64,000 nucleotides of DNA, from NCBI RefSeq assembly GCF_002994745.2, contig NC_037088.1:49009897-49073896 (forward strand), read 5' to 3'. Below the pieces are notes generated by a model. It searched no databases and was not told the origin of the DNA. It saw nothing but the letters and a program-made list of their open reading frames with translations. Of this stretch, positions 32,240 through 42,659 are shown piece after piece; position 1 is the stretch's first letter; every line of letters begins with the position of its first letter. The position numbers were made by a program, and so were the translations under genes. This DNA is from Rosa chinensis. Lineage: Eukaryota > Streptophyta > Magnoliopsida > Rosales > Rosaceae.

Positions 32240-34006
32240 GAACTTGCAGGAATAGTACTTGATTGCTGAAGTTACTCTAGCCGCTAAGAGCGTAGACAGA
32301 GAGAATTAAGAGAGGAAAAACCCTTGTTTTCTCAAACCCATCGTTCGTGATCAAGCAACATGGATTTCATGGATGAGATGGCAGTGAGGCTAGCTGCATC
32401 CTTCAGCCTGGTTGATGGAAGGAAATTGGTGGTGAAGGTTTACGACATTCACAGACCTATATGGTCGGCAAATTGCTGACGGCTGGGGCTTTTAACAAGC
32501 GATCTTTCATGGGCATGTTTTGACGTGCATGAAGGCACGAGGATCATGTTCTGTTAACTTTGATGGACCCTTCTAATCGGAAACATATCCTTCATGGCAG
32601 CCCTTAAGGTTTCAAACTTTCAATCAAGCCCTGGCAGTTCTAGCTCCATATGATGGAGTTGGGCCAATCAGTGAGGTGCCCTTGTCATTGTTAGCGTTCT
32701 AGATAATGGTCAGAGGTTGCCTCCGACCTTTCATACTTAGTGGTGCCTTCGAAGGATTGACAGTGCGCCAAGGCGCTATATTGAGAAACATTGGTTGGAA
32801 TTTGAGGCATGCTGGATCCTGATCCAATTTGAGATTGATCTGATGCAGCCAGTGGTTTTCTGACGATGTTTCACATTGGAGGATGGTCTGGATATCGACC
32901 TTGATTTCTTCTTTGAGAATCTATACAGAAGGTGTAAGGATTGCAACCTGCTAACTCATGTAGGGTTACCATGTTCCTATGACCACCACTAGCAGAACCA
33001 TTGAGGGCAACAACTTCACCTACATGTCGCAACCTTGAGCATGCACTAGCTAGGGTTGAGTAGAACATTACTATTGGACTGAGTTTAGTCTTTGGCACTT
33101 AAACCACCCAAGCAGGGGTCACGGGATTGGTGAAGTTTGCACTGCAACCAGTACCCAAACCTAGGGCAAGACAAGCTTTACACATCAGGACCATGTAGAC
33201 TGGCATTAGAGCAACAATGGATGGGCAGGAGGCCGTGACAGTAGTTGAAGGTGAGCAGGAGAACACATCTGTGATTGGCAGTTGTGGTAGCAGTAGGGGT
33301 GATACAGTTGCACAGGCTGAAATAGTGAAATGTGGAAATAATCACTCAGGTTGTGTAGGTTAGCAATGAGGAGCAAGGCAGTGACTCTAAAATTGTACAA
33401 GTTGCAGGAACTCAAAGGAAGCTTTTTGATAATGAAGGTGTGTCATTGAAGAAGCCTCGGCTTAGTCTTACTGTGGGCAGGACTAACCTTGCTGTTGTGT
33501 CTATGGGATTAGCAGTGGTGCAAACTCCACAAGAAGTTACAAAGAAACGTAGGAGATCAAGAGGTGCAAAGAACAAGGCAAAGGTCGAGGTTAATGCTAT
33601 ATCAAGATGTCACCAATGAAGCAGGTTAAGACTCCAAAGAAAGTGGAGAAACTAGTCAATGGATTGCCGGAGTTTACTACTCCATCTGATGTGGGCAGCT
33701 CCACCCCTTCGAATGGGAAGGAAGTTGTCACTACCTAGTTCTTTTCTAGTTAGAATAATGCATATGCTAGTAAAAGTTTCTCTAAGAAGTCTTTGTAGAA
33801 GTATTTGGTTTTAATGTACCATAATTGCGTGCTCGGCATCTAGGGTTAAATATAATATATTGCCTGCGGAGCGAGTTGTTTTTGTTAGCATAAACTACTC
33901 TGAACTACTAATGTCTTAATAGAGTAGTCTAGTTTGTACTATTCTTTGCCCATAATTTAAGGGCCATATTAATGCATAAACTCTTTACATCAAAAAAATA
34001 AAAATA
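32240..34006 (+). mobile_element. ORF1-only non-LTR retroposon
   Basis: Target duplications AAACTACAATGA at 32,228-32,239 and 34,007-34,018 are identical over 12 bp, and the element ends in an A-rich tail (CATCAAAAAAATAAAAATA). The 1.77-kb body contains only a decayed ORF1-like gene (next entry) and a 3' UTR. No endonuclease or RT is present. It was mobilised by LINE machinery supplied in trans, or it is an internally deleted LINE. Confidence 0.85.
32360..33738 (+). pseudogene. LINE ORF1 (nucleic-acid-binding, zinc-knuckle) relic
   Basis: It starts ATGGATTTCATGGATGAGATG, read as MDFMDEMAVRLAASFSLVDG, continues through several frame breaks to a segment reading FFFENLYRRCKDCNLLTHVG (a Cys-x2-Cys...His...Cys knuckle of the plant LINE ORF1 type), and ends with a basic stretch KKRRRSRGAKNKAK. 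ORF1 proteins of plant L1-type elements bind the element RNA. The frame is broken by stops and shifts, so it is not functional. I infer the family from the knuckle and the retroposon setting. Confidence 0.65.
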
Positions 34007-34728
34007 AAACTACAATGATAAGTCACAAATGTAGCCAATTTATAAAGAAGTAAGAACAACTTCATAAGGGTGATCATTGTGATTAGTTATATGTTTAATT
34101 ACTACTCCCCTACATTAGGTTCTTTTTTTACATTTGCTTTATTTTCACTTTAGAATACACTAGCAAAAGCGCCCACGTTGTGCTGCAGGATTGTTGTTAA
34201 TAATTTTGTATGTAAGTGTCACGCCCCGAATTTTGAATTAAGGATTCAAATCCGGAACATGACTAATAACAATACAAATAACGTTCTGAATTTTTTTTTC
34301 TCAGAAACAACCACACCTTACACCTCTTAATATTACATAAACCAAATCCTCAAGTTACTTATTACAGCACACTCTCACCAAATCAAATTGTAAAGCTAAA
34401 ATGAGTATAATTCTCCTCACAAAAACAAATGCTGTAAATCTAATACTAATACTCTAAACCGCACGATCACTGCCCTGATTCTCCTGACCTGTGAGATTAC
34501 CCGCTATACAATTTGAATAGTGTACCGGGAATTGCAACAACACAAAACCTTGTAAGCTTTTGACTGATCACAACCAACAAATATTGCAACATTAATATGT
34601 GAAATAACATTAAAGCAATACATGCTTGATTCTCTTTTTACTAACACCTTCACATATTAAAAATATATCATAGATAGATATTTGATCAAAATAATATAAG
34701 TACACTTCTCTTTTTAGTGAATTTTCGG

Positions 34729-34862
34729 ATTAACTGGTAACAAATCATAAATCCACGTGTTAGGGTCCATAATACCAAAACACCGGAAAACCAGGTTGAC
34801 TGGTAACAAATCATAAATCCACGTGCTAGGGTCCATAATACCAAAGCACGGGTAAGCCGCAG
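34729..34862. repeat. 68-bp tandem duplication
   Basis: ACTGGTAACAAATCATAAAT...CACGTG(T/C)TAGGGTCCATAA occurs twice, 68 bp apart, within the solo LTR. Confidence 0.9.
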
Positions 34863-35835
34863 CATACTAAGGACACTACCAAAGTATGTATACTCAAAGT
34901 AAGCACCCTTCCTAAGAGTATAATAGTGCACTATCTGAAGGGACTAGGGCCCACAGCTTAACTTCACATAACACCAAAACACATTTACCAGTAATTCACT
35001 TAAGCACGGGGTAGTAGATAACACCCGGCTTCACAATTGTACTTCTCAGACATAATCAAATTCACAAAATACAATCTTTATGAATTATAGATCGTAATAT
35101 ATGTATATATACACCCACATAAAGAGACATATACTTAGGAATATCCTCATATGAAAACATAAGTAACATAATTGTATAACACGAATAAGTAAATTCATTT
35201 TATACTTAAATTCATTTTCTTACCTGTGAGCCGCAGCCCTATGAACCGTAGTCGATCTAGTTCATATTATTTCAAAACAAATCTTTATTTCTTAAAACAA
35301 TTTCCACACATTCACAATTGGGCATATAAAATAGCTTTCACACCACATGATCAACATTTCATTATTCAACAATTAAATGGGAGATTAATAGCTTGAATAA
35401 TATCCAATCTGTGAGCCCCTGAAAATTTTAGTTAATTTCCGGAAGCAATTTTTCGCCAATAAGATTTTTCCGCAAGGTAATTTAAGTGAAGGAATTTATT
35501 TTGGAATTTATTTTGGTATCGAGACCGCCTATTAGGCCTCATGATCTAAGTTTGGGCCGAGATTCTTTCATTTGGGCCTAGAAGGTTACCGAAGTTTAGT
35601 GAGGCGACCGTTTGTTGAAGTTTCGAATATGATACATGGAGTTGTAACAAAGTTTTGGATTTCGAATTTCTACGAGATTGAGTTTTGGGCCTTGGACAAA
35701 GTGAAGAATTAACTTAGGAAGTTTTCGACGAAAAACGAATAAAAGAAAAGTTACGAGCCCAAAACCCGAAAGGAATCAGCAAGGAGATTTCCGTAATTCG
35801 TTGCAAGGGCAAGATGGGTATTTTACACACACAAG

Positions 35836-35843
35836 TATAAATA
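35836..35843 (+). promoter_or_regulatory. LTR TATA box
   Basis: TATAAATA lies about 425 bp into the nested LTR, followed by CCCTAATTCTCTCC and a CT-rich tract. It is equivalent to the motif at 9,901. The long open frames just downstream (35,801-36,196) are leader sequence rich in Pro/His and show no domain. Confidence 0.6.
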
Positions 35844-37149
35844 GAAACTTAAGGACCCAAAACCCTAATTCTCTCCTTCCTCACCCTCTCGGCCGCGTTC
35901 ACTCTCTCTCCCCGATCTCTCTCTCTCGTCCTTTCCCTGCCATAACCGGAAAAACCCCATCTCCGGCCACCACCTCATGTCACTGCCACCACCAATCGAA
36001 CCTACATCCAAATCCGACCCAAGCCCGAGCCTCAGCACTGACATGCATCGCCGGCAGCCTCTACACTCGCCAACCCATTACCGCGACGCCACTGTTCCTC
36101 GAGCCTCGTCGATTTCCGGCCATCATTCCAACAATCCGCCGCCACCTACGAGCTCGGGGTAGGCTATTAAGCATTACCCCAAAGCCTCGTCGCTAACCCG
36201 AAGCTGGAGAACACCGTACGCACCCTCGCCGGCGATCTGGGCTTCTACAAAACAGGGATACCACCTCCGGCCACGATTGAACGAAGCCACCACCTCGAAG
36301 AAGCTTAGGGCTGCACGAATAGCCTTAACCCCTTAGTCCCAACTTCTGACTCTGACCGGAGCCACCCAGCACCGCTGTGAGAGCCACCGGCTTACCTCTC
36401 TTGTTTGGTAAGCTCTATTCCGTCACCTCTTTTCTTGGTTGAGGCCTCTGCTTTGAATTGGATTGAGAAACCCTAACCCACTATCACTTAATTTCGAAAT
36501 GAGGTTCTTGGATTTCTGCGAATTGGAGTTTAGGAGAAGATGAGCTACTTGGGTAGCGTTGGTTGAAACCAGAAATGATGGAGGCTTGAGGTTTGAGGAA
36601 TCTGCGTTTTTGAAGGTGTTGGAGAAGAGAGAAATTGTTGGTTCAGTCCAATTGATATCGGAGATTGGTAAGGATTCTCAAATTCGGTTTCTGGTTATGA
36701 AGATTGGCTAGGGGTTGTCTATTAACTTGTGTTTTGCCCGCTAGGAATCTGAATGGTTGACAGAGGTGGAATGCAGATACGTTGGATTAGCCTCTGGCTA
36801 GGGAAAAGAAGAATGGTAAGGGACTGTGTATTCTGGAATCTGTTTGGCCGTGTACTGTTTGTACTGATCAAAGTTATGGTTTTATTGAGTATGCGTGATA
36901 TAAATTTGATTATGGTAATTGAGTGAATGGCTATGTTGGGAATGTCATTGTTTTAAGGTGAATGACTAAATTAGTGAGCTCTTTAAAGAAGTTGTAAATC
37001 GCAAGTTAAATCGTTGTTGTGAAAGAAAATGTTAAGCATGAGTAACTATCAATGTTGAGTGGAGATGGGTAATGAAAATGGTGGATTTTATTTGATTGAA
37101 CTAAATTGGGATATTGGATTAATGTTCATGAAATAAGGTTAAAGATTGG

Positions 37150-37490
37150 AGTACTCTAGTGTGGCCATATCCCAAAGTTATCGTAAGAATGTGATCATTT
37201 GGGAATGGTAATTACTATTTATTTGCTATTATCTAATGATTAAGTAAAAAGGGTCAAACCGGTTGACTTAGATTACATTAAGAAAAAAAAAAGTATAATC
37301 ACCATATCCCGAAAGGAGTTTGAAAGGCGAAATCGTTCGGGAATGGTAATTATTATTTAATTGCTTAAGGGTTAAAGCTAAATAAAATGAAGTCATACCG
37401 GTTGACTGAAATTTTAACATGGAAAGAAGTGTGATCACTATATCCCGAATGAGCTTACTACGTTAAGTGAATTGTACGGGAATGGTTGCA
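37150..37490. repeat. ~140-bp tandem repeat, about 2.5 copies
   Basis: Three successive blocks each contain CATATCCC(A/G)AA, then GGGAATGGTAATTA(C/T)TATTTA, then ACCGGTTGACT, spaced about 140 bp apart. The third copy is partial and diverged. Confidence 0.85.
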
Positions 37491-38486
37491 ATTAATTATT
37501 GGTTAGAGATAAGTTGGTAACTTATAAAGGAATTGAACAATATGAAATTATGAATTAATTTCTTATCGATTATAGTTTTGTTAAAGGACTCGAGCGTGTG
37601 CACTTGGATTTGGACAAGGAATCGAAAGTCGGGAATGAACCCAAATGTGGACGAGCACTCCAATTCCAGGTAGGGTGAGCTGTCCCTTCCTTGATAGAGG
37701 CTTTTCAATATATGTAGAATGCTATACTATGATAGTATGTTGCCTGCAAGAACGTTTTTGGTTGTTCATTAGTCGATGCCTCGTGATACATGTGTTTTCA
37801 GAACTGATAATTGCTAATTGCGAAAACCGAGGCTAGACTTGCATGTTGAGATACTGTACCCTTGTATGTTTATACTTGTGACCTGAAAGTGAATGGGACC
37901 TAGACGCTTAGATTCCTAGGGATTCCACGGTGTCGATAACCGTGAACCTCCGGAGGGGGTTGTGCTCCTATGTTTGTCGAGGAAAGATAAGTATAGACAG
38001 TGAACCAGTCATAGGAGACTCAGGGCCAGGAAATGGACATTTTCGCTACTTGTAGTCAGAAGTAGTACAGAGTAGTTGGCCGGTTCTCGAATTCAGGACG
38101 AACTAGGTCGGTCACCGATTTGTTTTATATTAGCCGGCAGGTAAGTATCTCGGAGCTCCAAATTGTGTGAAGCATACTGCATATGCTTTATAAAAGAAAT
38201 AAATGTTTGTGGTTGCCTATTTTCAAAGTATTTTCGATAAACGTACACAATATTATGTAGTAAATATTTTCAAGGATATTATCTTTCAAACCTAGCATGG
38301 TTGGGTCGGCCCCTACTGGGCATGCAAGGACGAAAGCTCACCCCTACAATAGTGTGCAGGTTTCGAGCATGTGGTCGGGAAGCGTACTTGGGAGGCACAT
38401 GGTCAGGCTTGGCGCACTTCTCTTTGACTCTGTTAAAATGAGGTTTTGGCCCCTTGTTGGGTCTTGAAATCACTTGTTGGTTACTT

Positions 38487-38487
38487 T

Positions 38488-38542
<55 letters not shown>

Positions 38543-38546
38543 TTTC
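38487..38546. repeat. (TTTA)n microsatellite
   Basis: About fourteen copies of TTTA in a row. The frame 38,454-38,663 (repeated Leu-Phe-Ile-Tyr) is this repeat translated and is not a gene. Confidence 0.97.
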
Positions 38547-39309
38547 CTACTCGCTTACAATAAAATTCCAGGAGACCCGCAAACCCTGGGGCGCGTCTCC
38601 CATGCTTGCAGTTACTTAGTGATTTGTTTTATTTTCCAAATTGGGCTCCGATTGCAAGCCTAAAACTCTTAGCCCATTTCAAATTCCGCTTTTGAAAATG
38701 TGTTGCTTGGTTGCTAGAACAACTTGTCCAAGAAAGTGTTTTGTAAACCAACAGTTTGTACCCAAAAGGCCTTGCGATTTCAGGTTGATGAGTTATCGGG
38801 ATGTTATTTGTGACATGTCGGTTTCTCATTGGCTTGGGCTCGCGGCGCTGTGGGACCCCTTTCCCGGGTCACCATACAATCCATTCTCAATCATTTCATC
38901 ACACCAATCACACGTCAACCAAAATATATATTCCACGTAAATATATATATACGTAATCATTCGCTCAGGGATGACCACTAATACCAACTATAGTTCAAGC
39001 ATAAAAACTGTGAAATTCATTTGTATAATAAAATCATTTTACTTACCTATGGACCGTAGTTGATCAAGTCCATATGATTTAAAACAAATATTTATTCCAC
39101 AAATATTTTCACACAATTGCGACAAAAATAAAGTAATTAAATTTATTCGGTTCGTAATATGAACCACGTGAGGTTTACTCACCTCTAATCCAGCTGCGTC
39201 TTCTAAAAAGTCAAATATAACAATATTCCAAACGCTCGTCAACTCAAACCGTCAAGTACCTAATCAAGTACGGTCTTTGCTTAGTAAACGAAACACGAAA
39301 TAAACTTAA

Positions 39310-39690
39310 ACGACGATCCAAGGGTCAGATTCTAAAATAAAGACGATCCAACGGTCGGATTCTAAAATAAAGACGATCCAACGGTCAGATCGAAATTAAA
39401 CGATGATCCAACGGTCGGATCCTCACAGATCACCCTTAGGATCATCCTCCAAAATTATCACGAAGATCCAACGGTCGGATCTTCCTGAATCGTCCTTACA
39501 AACATCTCCTCAGATTTATATGAAAATCCGACGGTCGGATTCTCACGAATAGCCTTCCGAATTTCTGTTTTACAAATATACGAAGATCCAACGGTCGGAT
39601 CTTCGCCCGTGACCTCACAAAGTCATCGGGACAGTCATGCGATCAACATATTAAAATTTGAAGTAAAACCGATGGTCTGATCTTCCCAGA
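39310..39690. repeat. Phased palindromic repeat GATCCAACGGTCGGATC
   Basis: Eight copies of GATCCAACGGTCGGAT, itself close to an inverted repeat (GATCC.ACGGT.GGATC), start at about 39,315, 39,345, 39,375, 39,405, 39,465, 39,525 and 39,585, plus a diverged copy near 39,668. Spacing is almost exactly 30 bp for the first four and 60 bp afterwards. It lies 0.8-1.2 kb downstream (minus sense) of the LTR TATA box. Confidence 0.9.
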
Positions 39691-40467
39691 TCGTAAACCG
39701 AAGATAAAACGTAAAAACGTTAAATACTAACGTCAAAACGTAAATCCACTATTTATCAACTTTTTCTAAAATAATCTTGTGATATATCAAAACGCTCGTA
39801 TGGATGCGTAGATTATCGCCTAGATAATGAAAACTCAAAAAAAGGTCCGACGCGCCGCCACAAGCGGAGGTCAGACAGCGGTCAACGAAGGTCAACCACC
39901 TCCGATGCAAAAGTTGTCAACTACAAACTTCTTCAAAATGAAGGGTTTATGAACTTTCATACCTGGAGCTAAGTCTGGTTCGGCCTAGATCGTCCTAGAT
40001 CAAGCTTTGAAGTTGGATTAATCTCGTGCGTCTAATCAGATTCCAGATCGAATCAGGGACGTCGAAATCTTCAACTCGTGATCTTTCACTCCACACTCAA
40101 AATCGTCGTGCAAAGAGGATATGAGCATGATCAGGGGGAGGAGGAGATCACGAAATGGGAAGGATCGGCCCATGCATCGCCGGAAAAAGGGAATTCCGGC
40201 CGGGTCCGATTCCTCTCGTCTAGGCTCCTTCGATCCAGGTCTGGGGGCAGTGGCGGGCCAAGACGACACCGGAGAGCGTCTGAGCGTGGAGCGATGATCA
40301 CGGGGGTGTCCGGGTCCGGGGCCGGAGGACGACGGAGGACGGCCGTTCGGCCGGGTCGGGTCGAGCGGTTCGGCCGCGTGGGAGAGGAGAGAGAACGGAG
40401 GGTTTTCGGGGGCCAAAATGCAAAATCTGATTTTTTTCGTCCTTAATGAAATAATCAGAAAATTTTC

Positions 40468-40477
40468 CTATTTATAG
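40468..40477 (-). promoter_or_regulatory. LTR TATA box (minus)
   Basis: TATAAATAGG on the minus strand lies about 295 bp from the LTR start, the same spacing as in the solo LTR at 9,602. The leader that follows is GC-rich (40,130-40,400) and opens frames on both strands that I do not treat as genes. Confidence 0.7.
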
Positions 40478-41015
40478 AAAATTCCCAAATTTCAAATATT
40501 CATAACTTATTCATACGAACTCCGAATATTACGTTACACATATGCACGAGATCGTATCGACGAGCTCTACAACTTTCATGAAGAAAGTTTTCCCAAATTC
40601 CATACGTATAAAAAGTCACTTTTTGAGACCCCCTAAATAACGTTCGTTTTCGAAAATAAAATCGTTCGAACTAATTCCATAACTTCTCCAAGTTTCGTAC
40701 TCACTCCTATTACCGCAAAATCAATTCTAAAAATCCACGGAATTTAATTTGAATTTTTCAGGGTATTACAGTAAGGCTCTATAACCATGTTGATGAGCTC
40801 ACAAAATTAGTTAAAGCAAGACAATAAGTTGAATGCATTCACTTGTCAAGATCAAGAGACCAGCGATAATGCTAACAGAAGGCATGCAGAAAAACAAGAA
40901 CAATCAAATGGTCCATAAAATTGATTTGGCAATAGACCAACCAATGTGAAATTGAAATCAGCATTACCACTCTAAGATCAAACATCATCACAATACAATC
41001 ATTTCAAACTTAAGG

Positions 41016-41219
41016 TGTTTGTGTGTGTTAGATCTGCATAACCTAAGAATTGATGGGCTTTCAAATTTCGTAGGCAAATTGACCTGTCTTAGGTACGTCA
41101 ACCTCTCTGGTAATGTTAGTAAGAACACTCCTTCCTTCTATCAGCAATCTGCAGAATCTACAGTCCCTTAAGCTCAACAGGTGCTACAGACTTGAAAAAC
41201 TACCTAGAGATATCATCAG
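41016..41219 (+). pseudogene. NBS-LRR resistance-gene LRR fragment
   Basis: Two adjoining frames read LDLHNLRIDGLSNFVGKLTC followed by LRYVNLSGN, then, after a one-base shift near 41,120, LLPSISNLQNLQSLKLNRCY followed by RLEKLPRDI. This is the leucine-rich-repeat segment of plant NBS-LRR immune receptors, in which LxxLxxLxL units alternate with SI..L..LQ.L.L..C. No nucleotide-binding domain is present nearby. It is a fragment of about 67 codons with one frameshift. Confidence 0.75.
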
Positions 41220-41223
41220 CGTT

Positions 41224-41289
41224 AGGCATTGTAATTGCTTTAAAGGTCAACTTCTTCCTTAGCATCTTGATCTCTGCTTCTAGAGTTTC
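41224..41289 (-). pseudogene. TPX2/WVD2-like exon fragment
   Basis: Minus-strand codons after an acceptor (TTTTGCAG|GAAACT) read ETLEAEIKMLRKKLTFKAIT and then MPN. The pattern E.EIK.LRK.L.FKA.PMP is the core of the TPX2 domain of WAVE-DAMPENED2-like microtubule-binding proteins. The usual FY(Q/R)E continuation is absent, so the fragment breaks after MP. It abuts the NBS-LRR fragment on the other strand. The identification is from motif memory. Confidence 0.55.
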
Positions 41290-41778
41290 CTGCAAAAGAA
41301 TGGAAAACTTTAAGAATTAAAACGGGTTGTACATGTACACATTTTAATTACCAATTTGCATTGCACTTCTACAAAAACATTAAGGGAAAGCTTGAATAGC
41401 ACTAATTTAATTCGCCAGTTTCCTATTTTTTATTCGCTAGCTAAAAGAACCAAATATTAAGTACTTAATGGCACTTACTAAATGCAGGACAACTATAAAA
41501 CTATATAACTCCACAAAACATTTTTATGGAGATAATATTGAGCTTGTGAATGCACTTTCCAGAGGACTAATGACCACACTCTGACAGACTCTTGACTGAC
41601 CGAAGCCACATTTGTATCCCAACAAAGAGAGTGCACCTCTGTGGAATGCCCTGTATAAGTTCAAAATATTGTGTTGTCTGATTAGTAACAACATATGACA
41701 ATATAACAGATTTTTTGCAGGTCAACAGATCAATGAAACTGTTGAGAATTTAGTGAAATAAATAGTAGCTAATCATAC

Positions 41779-41862
41779 CTGCAATGAATCTGTCTACCTA
41801 TCACTCTCAGCATCGATAAATTGTCCAATTCTTGGCTGGAATCTCGCCTGTGCTAAACTTCC
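41779..41862 (-). pseudogene. Unassigned exon-like segment
   Basis: An 84-bp minus-strand segment with acceptor and donor (TTGCAG|GGAAG ... TTGCAG|GTATG) reads GSLAQARFQPRIGQFIDAES and then a stop. It lies between the TOPLESS and TPX2-like fragments. I do not recognise the source. Confidence 0.35.
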
Positions 41863-42563
41863 CTGCAACATTAAATGACTAAGATTTCGAACAAAAAAAA
41901 AACCAGAATTATTGGCAACTTTCAAAGAATTAAAGTAGATCCCAAAATTTAACCTTACAAATGCACAAATACTAATTAGTACTCCAAAAGCGAATGTCAT
42001 TGTTCACGTCACATGAGCAAAAAAGGTCATTGTTTTTAGCGTGGAAATCAAGTGACATTAAATGATAATTTGGCTGCAATAATGAACTACACTTCAGTAA
42101 TTTTCAGCCAGGGTGAACCACTATATTTCAAACAATTTGGTTTGTACTTCTTATCATTTAATATATATTGAAAATTTATTTTCTATCAGGAATCATTTTG
42201 AGATCATATACAGTGGTTGACTCTGAACTCATGCTAACTCTACCATCATACCTGTCCATATTCTGCTCAGGAGTTTTGTTCTAAATCGAACATCATTAAC
42301 GATCATCATGTGATGTTTCAGTGTGCTTTCAGTCTGTAATGTTTTCATGTTCCAAATAATAACCTACTAACATAATTAAAAAATAATAATCTGATTGTTA
42401 TTAAACTGGAAATGAATCTGAAAAGCATTTAACTAACGTTTCCTATTGAAAACCAGTACACATTGGTAAAGCTAAATATGTAGTAAAGCTCAAGGAAGAC
42501 ACCAATTCAAAAATTCAAAAAGAGCTTGAAATTCAAAAATTTTGAAGAATTTGCATATCCACT

Positions 42564-42620
42564 CTCCTCATCCAAGAACTGTAAAATCAAGAACACCAGT
42601 TCCCTACTCAAGGAAGACAT
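42564..42620 (-). pseudogene. TOPLESS co-repressor N-terminal fragment
   Basis: Minus-strand codons from the ATG at 42,620 read MSSLSRELVFLILQFLDEE, the invariant N-terminus (start of the LisH motif) of the TOPLESS/TPR transcriptional co-repressors of auxin and jasmonate signalling. Straight after DEE the usual KFKETVH segment is missing and the frame runs through unrelated sequence to a stop. Upstream (42,650-43,620) lies a leader/intron-like region ending in a CT microsatellite, so the source gene's 5' region was probably copied too. Only 19 codons match, but the sequence is highly distinctive. Confidence 0.8.
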
Positions 42621-42659
42621 TGCCCCAGGTAATCCGAACCGCTGCAATGCAAAGATTGG

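Larger units (their letters stand above)
35410..38876 (+). mobile_element. Nested solo LTR (3.47 kb)
   Basis: It starts TGTGAGCCCCTGAAAATTT, matching the start of the other LTRs of this family, in plus orientation. The 5-bp duplication CAATC is present at 35,405-35,409 and 38,877-38,881. The right terminus reads CCATA where CA is expected, which a single C-to-T change would explain. It carries a TATA box at 35,836-35,843, a CT-rich start region (35,870-35,935), a GC-rich leader, a ~140-bp tandem repeat (37,150-37,480) and a (TTTA)n run (about 38,487-38,546). It lies inside the minus-strand solo LTR, so it is the younger insertion. Confidence 0.75.
34217..40770 (-). mobile_element. Solo LTR (minus), ~3.1 kb without its nested insertion
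   Basis: The plus strand begins TGTCACGCCCCGAATTTTG and ends TTCAGGGTATTACA. It is flanked by a perfect 5-bp TSD GTAAG (34,212-34,216 and 40,771-40,775). In minus orientation it starts TGTAATACCCTGAAAAATTC, similar to the solo LTR at 9,602 (TGTGATGCCTTGAAAATTC), and ends GGGGCGTGACA as that one does. It contains a minus-strand TATA box (40,468-40,477), a GC-rich leader (40,130-40,400) and a phased palindromic repeat field (39,310-39,690). A second solo LTR is inserted at 35,410-38,876. Confidence 0.88.

Noticed and set aside
33206..33415. Minus-strand 69-codon frame
   Set aside because: Antisense to the decayed ORF1 region; no motif.
35801..36196. 131-codon plus-strand frame downstream of a TATA box
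   Set aside because: Position fits the leader of the nested LTR transcript; composition is Pro/His/Arg-rich with no domain.
38454..38663. Hydrophobic 69-codon frame that looks like membrane helices
   Set aside because: It is the (TTTA)n microsatellite read as Leu-Phe-Ile-Tyr.
40036..40446. Overlapping 122-126-codon frames on both strands
   Set aside because: GC-rich LTR leader; neither product shows a domain and similar GC-rich leaders occur in the sister LTRs.
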